Source: Prorocentrum cordatum (Eukaryota > Sar > Dinophyceae > Prorocentrales > Prorocentraceae). From it: a stretch of 64,000 nt of DNA. The stretch covers positions 498,001-562,000 of the forward strand of contig CAUYUJ010016693.1 in NCBI GenBank assembly GCA_963575745.1, in the 5' to 3' direction. This document shows positions 10,302-19,776 of the stretch, in pieces. The position numbers and the translations under genes were made by a program. Under the pieces are notes generated by a model. The model had not been told where the DNA came from, did no database searches, and was given only the letters and a program-made list of their open reading frames with translations. Each line of letters begins with the position of its first letter. Within the stretch, counting starts at the first letter, position 1.

Positions 10302-10465
10302 TACAGTCAGCACGCAAAATAAGGACGCACGATAAGAACGCAGATGGAAGGTCACGTCGGCACTTTTTGCGAGCGGGGCGCGGCCAGCGAAATTGGCAAA
10401 GGATGGGCCGACGGGGAAGGATGACCTTGGAAAGTTGTACATTCTTCCTATGCGGGTCGACTGTA
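10302..10465 (+). mobile_element. TACAGTC-type MITE in ZMYND10 intron 4
   Basis: Left TACAGTCAGCACGCAAAATA-AGGAC, right end reverse complement TACAGTCGACCCGCATAGGA. TA flanks both ends. It matches 40021-40196. The element makes up about a third of the 462 bp intron. Non-coding. Confidence 0.65.
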
Positions 10466-10490
10466 CGTCTCCTCGCCTCTCGTTCTCCTC

Positions 10491-10590
10491 CACCTCCTCC
10501 CTCCCCCTCTTCTCCTCCTCCTCTCTCCTCCTCCTCTCCTCCTCCTCCTCCTCCTCCTCCTCCTCCTCCTCCTCCTCCTCCTCCTCCTCC
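10491..10590. repeat. CCT microsatellite in intron 4
   Basis: (TCC)n with a TCCTCCTCTC interruption. It is a GGA tract in the sense of the gene, about 40 bp after the exon 4 donor. Confidence 0.9.
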
Positions 10591-10628
10591 CATCCCTCGA
10601 CCGCCCTGCCCTCGCCGCCACGGGATGC

Positions 10629-10715
10629 CTCGTGGTACACGGGGATGTACGTCCTCAGAGAGCTGAACTTGGCGATCTTGGCCTTGACCAGCGGCCATAT
10701 CCGCTCCTTCCACAC
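10629..10715 (-). CDS. ZMYND10: ZMYND10 exon 4 (29 codons)
   Basis: Encodes VWKERIWPLVKAKIAKFSSL then RTYIPVYHE. It corresponds to the family stretch WK.KVFP...(x)n..P.Y...HHE. The acceptor is GCCGAG before GTGTGG and the donor is GAG followed by GCATCC (GC donor). Just downstream on the minus strand, in intron 4, lies a GGA array (10491-10590 as CCT on the plus strand). The exon joins exon 5 to give YHEASVANLL, matching HHEASIINLL in the human protein. Confidence 0.88.
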
Positions 10716-11510
10716 CTCGGCGGGGCGTGCTCCGGGAGTTCGGGGCCAAGCCTGCCCGACTCGTGCAGCAGGCTCGGCCATCGCGGGCCCACCCCACAAC
10801 GGCGCGCAGTCGGCCACTTGGTGCCCGCGTCGGCCACGGGTCAAGAACGTAAGCCCCGTGGACATGCCCAGAACGGAGGTCGTCCCAGCCGGGGGATCCC
10901 CAACCGGGCGGCGGCAGGCCGCGCGGTGACCTCAGAATACCCCGCGACCTCGCCGCGCGGCCCTTGGGGCTTCGGAGGCCCCAGCCGCCCGAGACATCCT
11001 CGGAGGACGACGCACATCTCAACGCCGTGCGGTCACCGCGCATCCCCACTGGCTTACCAGACGGTGCTTCGGTTCTGACTGGGGAGAGCGGAGAACCACC
11101 GCGAGGCTCCTGCGGTGCTGCCACGAAGAAACTGCTGCCTACTGTAAGATTGGTTCACCACGCCGCGTAGCTGCCTACACGTTGGGCCCGCCCCGCAAAC
11201 GGCAAGGCCTTTTCTTTCACCGTTTCTGGAAAAACAACGTCTCGTGAACATGGAAACGTTACAACAAAAGCCATCGGAAACGGCAACAAAAACGGCCCTG
11301 AAATTGGAGCCGGAACCGGAACCGGCAACAAAAACGGCGACGAAACCGGAAAAATAACGGGGACAGAACCAGCAACAATAACGGCAGCACGGGCCCTGTA
11401 AAGGAACGGCCCTGTCGCTTCCGGGGCCCGCTGAGGACAGAACCCCTCTGTCGAGCAGGAGATCGACTACAGCACTGAGCTACCCTAGGCGAACAAGAAA
11501 TGGCTTAAAA

Positions 11511-11661
11511 CATAAAAACTCGGAGGTCCGCGCAGATTTCTCGGATCGGCGCTGGACCCCCCTCCCTGGCGCGCGGAGCGCGCCAGGGGCGGCGCCGGAG
11601 GCGCCGCAAGGGGGGTCCAGCGCGGATCCGAGAAATCCGCGCGGACCTCCGAGTTTTTATG
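11511..11661. repeat. T-shaped palindrome, copy 1
   Basis: The outer arms 11511-11562 and 11610-11661 pair at 50 of 52 positions (CATAAAAACTCGGAGGTCCG outward to GCTGGACCCCCC inward). Between them are two perfect hairpins: CCCTGGCGCGC / GCGCGCCAGGG (11564-11574, 11578-11588) and GCGGCGCC / GGCGCCGC (11589-11596, 11600-11607), each with loop GGA. The strand can therefore fold into a three-way T junction. Copies 2 and 3 are at 43765-43927 and 51394-51556. Confidence 0.9.
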
Positions 11662-12168
11662 TTCATGTCACGCTTCGTTTCCTCTAACGAGCAGGAGATC
11701 GACTACAGCACTGAGCTAACCCCACATGTTTTTGCTCGTAGTCGACCTCCTACGCGACCCTCTGGGCGACCCGAACGGGGGTCCAGCTGCAATGGGGTGG
11801 TGCAATAGATTTCTGGAGATTGTATTGGAAATATATTGCGCCGGAGAATTGTATTGGATTGCATTGCATTGCAAGTAACGCGTTGCACATCAACATCCAG
11901 CAATACATTTGCGCCCCGGAATGTACTGCACGCCCCAAATGTATTGCGGCCCCACAAATCTATTGCACCAAATCGTTCGCACAACCCCCTTGTCGCTGGA
12001 CCCCCTTTTGGGTCACCCAGATACGCGACCGAGAAATCCGCGCGCACCTCCGAGTTGTTATGCTCATGTCACTCTTCGTCCCCCTCTGTCGAGCAGGAGA
12101 TCGACCACAGCACTGAACTAACCCCACATGTTTTTGTTCGTCGTCGACCCTCCGACGCGACCCTCAGC
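11628..12168 (+). repeat. ~400 bp offset direct duplication next to the palindrome
   Basis: 11628-11770 recurs at 12028-12168: CCGAGAAATCCGCGCG..., the TTATG-T-CATGTCAC block, GAGCAGGAGATCGACTACAG and ACCCCACATGTTTTTG. The GAGCAGGAGATCGAC block also occurs a third time at 11453-11485, left of the palindrome. Confidence 0.75.
11757..12027. repeat. second imperfect inverted repeat with CAATA words
   Basis: The left arm CTGGGCGACCCGAACGGGGG faces the right arm whose reverse complement is CTGGGTGACCCAAAAGGGGG. Further in, GGTGCAATAGATTT occurs as an inverted pair. The centre is AT-rich with ATTGCATTGCATTGC. Non-coding. Confidence 0.65.
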
Positions 12169-12580
12169 AACGGGAGCCTCCCGCGGAGCAGAGCTGGGCC
12201 GCGGGGGCGCCAGCACGCGTGGCGAGGGAGCTGCGGCCGCGAGGCCCCCTCTGGAGGCAGGGGAAGAGAACGCGGGCAGCGCGGGCGCTGCTCTGCCACG
12301 CTCCGATGCCAGGGGGGCTCGAGCGGCCAGGTGCTGGCTACAGGCAGGAGCTCGCTGGGCCCTGGACACGACAGGGCCGGTTTTTCACCGGTTCCGTTTT
12401 GCCGTTTTTGCTGCCGGTTCCGACGCCGTTTTGGTTACCGGTTCCGTCGCCCTTCTGTTACGGGTTCCCGCTCGGTTCCAATGACAGGGCCGTTTTTGTT
12501 GCCGTTTCCGGTCGCCGTTTTTGTTGCCGTCTCCATTTTCAAGGGACACTTTTCCAGAAACGGTGAAAAAACGGCCCTGC

Positions 12581-13171
12581 TGGGCTACACGCAGGAGTGG
12601 CCCTGGGTAGGAGGAGTAGCCTTTGGTGCGCGGCTTTCTGGGGGGCCGCGGGGGGACCAAGCCCAGGCGCGCAGGACGCTACTATCGCATCGCGCTCGGT
12701 GATCGGGGGGCCCCAGTGGGCCCGCACCAAAAGGCCACTCTGGCGAAAGGTTACGCTTACTTCTAGTCGAAGGTAGCCTCTGGCGCTTGGCCCCAAGAGT
12801 GGGAGGGTTGACGGCGCGCAGGCGCGCACAAAGGGGGAAGGCTTCTTAGAAGCATGGGGCTTCCTAGAAGGAGCCGGCCCTACGTCTGCAGACGAGGCCC
12901 ACGCCTTCTGAGAGGCAGGGGTGCTTCTGGGAAGCCCTCCCCCCTCCCCCTATCCCCCTGTGCGCGTGGCTGGCAGTCGGGTGTTGCTAGACGTGCCCCT
13001 GGCCCGAGGTGCCCCAAACTTTTCGCTCCATTCAGGAGCGCCTGGGGACCTGAATGCCTCGCGAGGGGTGCCCTGGAGGCCGTCTGGGCCACCCCGAGAC
13101 TCCTAGGGGTACCTTGGGCCAGGGGTACTTCTAGCAACACCCGAGACAGGGGAGCGGGTGGCCAGGCCCAC
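12581..13171. other. ZMYND10 intron 3, GC-rich, no gene
   Basis: Short palindromes such as GGCTTCTTAGAAGC. Nothing else is supported. Confidence 0.4.
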
Positions 13172-13261
13172 CTCGATCAGCATGAGGTCGAACACGAGGG
13201 TCGGCACCTTCTCCAGGGAGTTCAGCTGGTCGACCACGTACTCGTCCAGGCCTTCCTTCGC
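13172..13261 (-). CDS. ZMYND10: ZMYND10 exon 3 (30 codons)
   Basis: Encodes AKEGLDEYVVDQLNSLEK then VPTLVFDLMLIE. This matches the ZMYND10 segment ending KVPTLV.ELI..E. The acceptor is GCCGAG before GCGAAG and the donor is GAG followed by GTGGGC, the only GT donor among the four introns with both ends mapped. The flanking frame on both sides is GC-rich and open but unlike the family. The next exon begins V-W-K, completing the E-(V/M)-WK motif of the family. Confidence 0.88.
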
Positions 13262-13689
13262 CTCGGCGCAGGGGCCGCTCGCGGGTGCCCACGGGGGAGG
13301 ACCAGGCCCGAGCGGCGGCAAGAGCTGGGAGGCAACTCCTGGAAGGCCTGGGGCAAGACGAGTCCAGCCCGAGGAGAAGATCGGGTGAGGACGAGTCGAG
13401 AATCTCTGAGATCTTATGGTTCCGGGAGATACCTCGGGCGCCCGCGGCCTTCTCAGAGCGTCCCGGAGCGCTCTGAGCCTTCCGGAACGCTCTTGAACAG
13501 ATGCATCCTCGTCCTGGCCCTGTCCCATGGAGGCTGCTGAACCAGAAGGGGCCAAATTCGGCCCCAGCCTCAGCCGGCTAAGGCGGGATCGATCCCGCTT
13601 GTGCTCCATCCGGCGGGATCTGCCTGGGGGATGATGGACGAGCGCGGGTGCTGAACCCGACCTCCCACAACCTATCGAGGAGGAGGAGC

Positions 13690-13870
13690 GTGGCATCCTT
13701 CAAGGGGCCCAAGGACACATAAATTAAATACAAACAAATAAACTGATTCCACATATTTTCCAATATTTTCAAGGTTCTTGTCTTACCGCCCAGTTCCCAA
13801 ATTTTCCTATATTTTCTTGGAGGTCGACGATTAATTGTGCCTGTGTGTTCTTTCCCCTCCTGAATCCTAC
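13690..13870 (+). repeat. dispersed repeat family A, copy 2
   Basis: Contains TTTTCTTGGAGGTCGACGAT, then TAATTGTGCCTGTGTGT and TTTCCCCTCCTGAA. It lies in ZMYND10 intron 2. The 13262-13689 stretch before it is GC-rich intron. Confidence 0.65.
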
Positions 13871-15855
13871 AGACTCGCAATGGAACCACACCAACTTTGC
13901 ACACCAGTGCTGGCCCCTCGTCGCCGCGGGCGCATCGCCTCCTTCGCTGGGACTGGAGGGCGCACGCACCAAACACTGGGCACAGAAACGGCCCAAATGG
14001 GATCGGGTCGCCTTGCGTCGACATCTGTCGCTGTACCGCTGCACTGGTTCAGGGGGATCCTGCTGGGTGGCGCTATGTCCTTTTTCGGCCTCCCGAGGGG
14101 CGCCACGACGCTTTACCACTTCCGCCACCAGCAGAACCCTTTAAAGCCGAGAGGCGAAAGCAGGGGGTGCAAAGGGGTGCTGCCGCAACGACGCCGGCTC
14201 TGGTTCATGACGCCAGGAGAACTTGGAAGCGGCGGGTCTGCGCTGGGTGGGGGCCTCGAGAATCGGTCCAAAGGCTGGGACGAGGGCAACTCCGCTCAAA
14301 ATCGGTCCCAGGACCCTTCCTCGGGGTGGATACTCAATTTTTCCTAGTCGCCTCGCTCCCCCTCCCATGCGACCCTACCCCTAACCATCCCCTTCCTGTT
14401 TCTCGACGTTTTCCTCTCCCTTTGCACCCTCCGCCTTCCTCCTCTCCTCCTCCTTTTCCTCCTCCCCTTCCTCCTCCTCCTCCTCCTCCTCCTCTTTCTC
14501 CTTCTCCTACTTTCCCTCCATCTTCAAGATCGCCCCCGTCGACACTTCCAGAGCCCACCAAGCAGTAACAAACACAATCCCCCCTACTCCATCATTCCTC
14601 TTCGTTGATAAATCCTGGGGTAATTATGGTCCTCCTCTCGTCTTCGTCAAAAAGCCAATCAAAACAGTGTGTACCATATTCCTGCTCTTCTTGTTGCCCC
14701 TCGTTCTGACTTGAATCTGCCTTTGCTGCAAAACAAAATCAAAACGAACACGCCCACAAATCGCCCAAACACGGTCTAAATCGACCCTTGGTCTTCGTCG
14801 CTCTTCCTTCATCTCCCAAGCTTTTCCTGTTTTCACTTCAACCATTGTCATCCAGATATCTTTTCGTGCGAATCCAGACTCGAACGTCGAGGGGGATTCA
14901 ACCATGGCGGCGAGAAGCGTACAAGAGACATCAACAGTGGTAATTAAGCCGTGAACAACATGCCCCGGCAAAACACCATACATATAGAAACATTGGAAAC
15001 ATTCAGGACAAGAAAGAGATGACACCCAGGACGAGGGTGAGAGCACGGCCGTGCGCGATCGAGTGATTTTTTATAGGAATGATCGTGGCCGTCTGGACCA
15101 AACATGTAGCAAACATTGGGACAAGAACGCGGCACTGTACACCTTAGTGGTTTTCTTCGGAAAGACACCGGCAGGCCGAACCCAAGCATATAGCCGGCAT
15201 TTAAGCGATAGCACGATTCCATAATGAACGGCGAAGACGTTCCGGGCGAAACGGCTGCTGTACTGGGCGGCCTAGGGTTCCCCAATCCCCCATATGGGGT
15301 TCTTCTGTGGTCCGTTGCTTGCGCGGTCTCTCCTGGGGCCGTAGGCGACACGAGGAGGAGGAGGAGGAAGTGGAGGAGGGGGAGGAGGAGATGGAGGAAG
15401 GAGGAGGAAGAGGAGAAGGAGGGAGAAGGAGGGAGAAGGATATGGAGGACTAAGACACGGACGAGGGCATCCGCATAAAAGGGGGGTGCAGCGTCAAAAC
15501 ACCGACGCTGGTGTCTCACGCACTTCTGCCAGAATCCCCTGCGATCGATTGTGCAACGGCCCTGCGTTCTCGTCAGGGCCGGCGGGGGGCATGCAACGTT
15601 GCGCAAGGACTGCGCTCCGAAGTGGCCCCGTCAGAGAGGCTCGCTACCTTTCGTGCGCGAATCCCTGGAGGTCAGTGCGGGGGGAGCGGCTGCTGGCCCT
15701 TCCGCGCGCCCTAGGGAAGGGGGCGCGCGGGCCTAGCAGCGCGCCCAAACCCGTGGGAGGAGACGACGACACGACCACTCAAAAGGTGGAGAGGGGGGAG
15801 GGACGGGTGGCCCGTTACCCCAAACTGTTGCTGGGGGGCTGCTTACTCTACTGCT
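13871..15855. other. intron 2 sequence with CCT (14437-14515) and GGA (15349-15440) tracts
   Basis: No domain is recognisable in the open frames on either strand. The two purine/pyrimidine tracts are interrupted microsatellites of opposite strand sense. Confidence 0.45.
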
Positions 15856-17905
15856 TTAGTGGGCTCCAGTGGGCGCGCTCACTGGTGGCCGCTGGAGGAG
15901 CTGGCCGCAGGCGTCTCCTCCGACTTGAGGTAGCCGAACTTCGCCTCGAGGTGCCATCCAGCAGGTCTGCGTGCTGTCTCGTAGCTTCTGGCGCTCCTCG
16001 AGATTGCCCTCGTTGCTCAGCTCTTTCAAAGCGACCTTCATGACTGCATGGAATTTCTTTTCGTCTCTCTTTGATATCTTCTGCGCCGGCCCACACCAGC
16101 TCTGCACGGCAAAGGCCCCCCCCCTGCCCTTTCCCACGCGACCACAGGGCACCTCGCGGAGAGGTCGCAACCTTTGACTTTGTGCGTCATCGGGAAGGAC
16201 ACGGGGATCAGCTCGAAAAGCTCCTCTGGGCCGATTTCTTGGGCGGCGTCGAAGAACTGGCAGTGGCGCTCCTTGATGGCGTCGTCTAGCTGCTGCGGCA
16301 GCCTTTCTGCTACGAGCGCCTCCCAATTATTTCCCACCTTGGGCTCCACCAGCATCGGCGGCCCACTCTTGCGCGGGAGGAACATCGACCCGCGCCCAAT
16401 CTCTGGCCACCCCTCGCAATCGTCGCCGAACGTTGCACCTTGTCCACTCACCCTTTCAGGAACACATCTTCTGGGTGCTCTTCTGCGCCTTGACGAGGCG
16501 TAACCGGCCCACCTTGCGCCGGGACTGCCACCTGTCCCCCCTCGACTTGGGGCCGGGGCCTCTCCGCCACATCTCGTTTGTGAAGGCGAGCCCGTGCGAG
16601 CTGGCTCCGCCCCTCTTTGCGTTCCATCCTGCGCCCCTCCTGCGCGCGTCGGGGTACGCCGACTGTTGTGCTCCCATGTTCTTCGCCGATTTGCAGTCGC
16701 CCATCTCGCGCAGCTCGTTCTCTTTTTTCCTCCAGTTATTGTTTTGCCGCCTTCAGCGCATATTCGCCATCGGTGCCCATGACCATGTACTTGTTGGGCA
16801 GGATGTCGTATTCTTCTGCGCAGCGCACAGCCTCTGTCATTAAGCGTTCTGCTTTGCGAAAGGCTGCAAATTTGCCCCCTTCATTTTGATGCCCCCCAGC
16901 AGCCCCTTCGCCATCTCCTCTGGCTTCTCCATGGCAAACCTGTTTCTTACTGTGCGAGACTTTGTAGAAGCCAGATTATTCCAAGTGCGCTCGTGCTGCT
17001 TTGATCTGTCCTAGGGCGCGGGCTGCCCACGCGGCCCCCGTTGCTTTCCTCTTCTGTTCTCGGCAGACCTGCCCTCTCGAAGTGCACTACTCTCCTCCAT
17101 GCAGCGTGTTTTCTTGATCGCATCATTCTTCCCATTCCTCTTGCCTCAGCTCCAGCTCACAGTCGGCGCGCGCTCCCTTGCATTCACTGCCTTTGCCTCC
17201 TCGGCCCGTTTAAGGACCTGGTCCATTTCTTGCGCGCCGCCTGTGGCTCTCCATCATCGCGCTGCGCTGGAACACCTTGTTGCAACGCCCGCAGGGCCGT
17301 AGCTGGCTGCTGCCCGTGAAGGCCATGGGCGCCCCCCCCCCCCCCCGTGTCACGCGCTCCGAGAAACCCCGCCAGTGCGCAGCGCTGCGCACCTAGGCCA
17401 ACGTCGAGCCAGATCTCCTGTGGTAACCGAGCATGGCCGATGGGGATAGCAGCGTATCCCCATCTGCCCTGTTAGTCGCGTAGTACCTTGTATACTGGTC
17501 CCTCTCCCAGGACTCCTGCTCGTCCTCGTTCGGGTTCCTGTTCTTGTTGTGGCGCGCATTGTAGCTCTCGCTGGCCTTGCACATCTTGATCCCTCTGCGA
17601 TCATGGCCTGGCCTGGCCTTGCTCGCTGTTGCCCCCCATCAGCTTCAGGAAGTCGCGCGGGTGTCCATTGCTCGATCTATTGATGCCGGCACTGCTGCTT
17701 TGCCTGATTTCTGCCAGTCCGGCACCAAATCCTGAATGCCACCTATGAGCACCATCCCCGCGTGGAGACCTGGTGGTCCCATCTTGCGCCCCTTGCCCTT
17801 CTCCTTGACCTGGCCCCCGTAATTCTGCCCCGCCGCCATAGACTTCCGAAGCGCCCCATTGCTGGCTGGCACGAGGAAGAAGTCCGAGGCCATGTGGCTC
17901 ATATG
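15856..17905 (-). pseudogene. decayed coding region, probably C-terminal part of minus-strand LINE C
   Basis: Read right to left, coherent protein-like pieces follow one another through frame changes: KMCKASESYNARHNKNRNPN (17.57 kb), LRPCGRCNKVFQRSAMMESH (17.3 kb, a C-x2-C-x-H finger-like motif), LMTEAVRCAEEYDILPNKYM (16.83 kb), NNWEALVAERLPQQLDDAI (16.3 kb), and EKKFHAVMKVALKELSNEG (16.0 kb). I recognise no family beyond the finger-like motif. Because it directly follows the RT thumb at 18.4-19.3 kb in the same orientation, I read it as the rest of that element. It could instead be a separate gene remnant in the ZMYND10 intron. Confidence 0.4.
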
Positions 17906-18404
17906 TCTGATCTCTGCCGCCGAGCGGTGGGCAAGCCGCTGAAGTCCGTTGATGCCTCTGGGGTCGAACTCCTCGTAGTCGTCCGCTGCGAATGGCTGGC
18001 GGGGGGGGGGGGTCTGCGCCCTCCTCTTTCGCCTCTGCCGCCCCCCCCCGTCGCCGCGGCCGCGGCCGCTGGCGGGCTGCCCGCTGCCTTGGCGCTGGCC
18101 CTTAGTGTGTGTCGCTGGTTTGTTCCTTTTCCCATGCCGCCCTCGCGGTGCTTCGTTTCTCCTTCCATCTCCGCGGTGCCATCGCCGTCATTCGCGCGGC
18201 GCGGTCCGGGGCGGCGGCAGCGCGCGCGCGCCTGGGCGCCCCTCGAGGATTGAACCTGAAAGCCGCAGAGGGTGCTGACAAGGGATGGAGGCTCCTGTAG
18301 TGGATGGTTCTAGCAACGTCTGCATTGGTCGTAACTCCCGCGGCCCCCCGCTGCACTCGTGACACGGTCGGTCGATCTTCTTTTTCAGACGCGAAAGAGC
18401 TCAA

Positions 18405-19269
18405 TCACCATGGGCATTGATCCGTTATCGCCAAGCTGAGGATCAGCGGAAGGCAGCTGTGCACCACTCTCCTGTGCCCTACCAGCGCCGCCGCCGCCGC
18501 AGTAAATCGCGCCCCGCGCGCCCGCCCCTCTGCCCCAATCTCCCAGTCGCGCCTGAACTGAGCCACCAATTCGCATCCCACCGTATTGTCTGGTATTGTT
18601 CGGCGTAGGATACTGGGGCTCGCCCCAAACCAAGTCTCCAATATCGCGCGCCGTTCTTGAACATTGGGATGTATGGCTGCCTCCGCGGGCGCCAGCTTCC
18701 GACGTCCTCGCTGACCTCGGCCAGCGCCCGGAAAGCCCGGACCACCTGCTTTGCCCACGGCGTTGATGCTTCGCGCGCCCGCCCTATATCAAACCCCCTG
18801 GTTTGGCAGAGGCTGCCCAGCTTGGACGCGCCAAAAACGGATGCCAACACTGCCAAAAGTCCTCTGGATAGTTCGGCCAGTATCTGTGCCACCGTAGCCT
18901 GCGCATCCTCAGCGACGTCGAGCAGCGCAGCGCCCCCTTTCCCCTGAAAGCGTCTTTGTTGGCGTCGCAACTGGTCGTGCCATCTGCCTCTATCCAGCTC
19001 ACCCTGCCTCCGGCCATTCTTCTCAAAAGTAGCGCCATCATAGTGTCGGGGGCTTTCAAGTGACGTGCCTCCAGTACAAGTGCCGTCAATCCACTAAGGA
19101 CTGTTCCCGAAACAAGCGCCTGGGACATCTCCACCATTATCTTGTCGGTGGTATCAGAGGACCAGAAGCATCCACATTGCCTGTAAACTATAGGCATGGC
19201 CTCGCACCTCCCCCTGATCTCCCCCGCGCATCCGCAATCTCCTGGTAGGTGCGACCCTGGTGCTCCCAA
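18405..19269 (-). pseudogene. LINE C reverse transcriptase thumb region
   Basis: Minus-strand frame: IVYRQCGCFWSSDTTDKIMV, then SGTVLSGLTALVLEARHLK and PDTMMALLLRRMAGGRVSWI. This is the post-palm pattern of LINE RTs (L...LL.G...-E......LRRM.G). A frame change near 18.97 kb leads to VAQILAELSRGLLAVLASVF and STPWAKQVVRAFRALAEV. At least one frameshift and several stops; inactive. Confidence 0.65.
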
Positions 19270-19307
19270 CTACCTCACCAGCATGACCTGGATCATCCTC
19301 TATTTTT

Positions 19308-19726
<419 letters not shown>

Positions 19727-19776
19727 GCTGTCGCGCGGCCCCGTCTCGCCCTGGGCCTAGAAGGGGGGCCAGGCGA

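Larger units (their letters stand above)
11209..12580. repeat. 1.4 kb inverted-repeat nest in ZMYND10 intron 3
   Basis: The outer arms (about 11209-11445 and 12365-12580) are inverted copies rich in CGGCAACAAAAACGG and GGAACCGG words. They begin CACCGTTTCTGGAAAA on each side and include AACGGCCCTGTC. Inside are T-palindrome copy 1, a second inverted repeat (11757-12027) and a tandem duplication (11628-11770 / 12028-12168). No coding sequence. Together it looks like a foldback-type element or serial insertion of related palindromes. The flank 10716-11208 is GC-rich with no gene seen. Confidence 0.7.

Noticed and set aside
10268-11124. Long minus frame through exon 4 as a single-exon protein
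   Set aside because: It is a Glu/Gly-rich translation of the CCT array and flanks, in frames other than that of the exon.
11511-11661. T-palindrome as the end of an integrated single-stranded DNA virus
   Set aside because: Only the shape is similar; no replication or capsid gene is near any of the three copies.
16660-16730. LREMG on the minus strand as a ZMYND10 N-terminal exon
   Set aside because: The surrounding residues do not match; the gapless exon 1-exon 2 join explains that region better.
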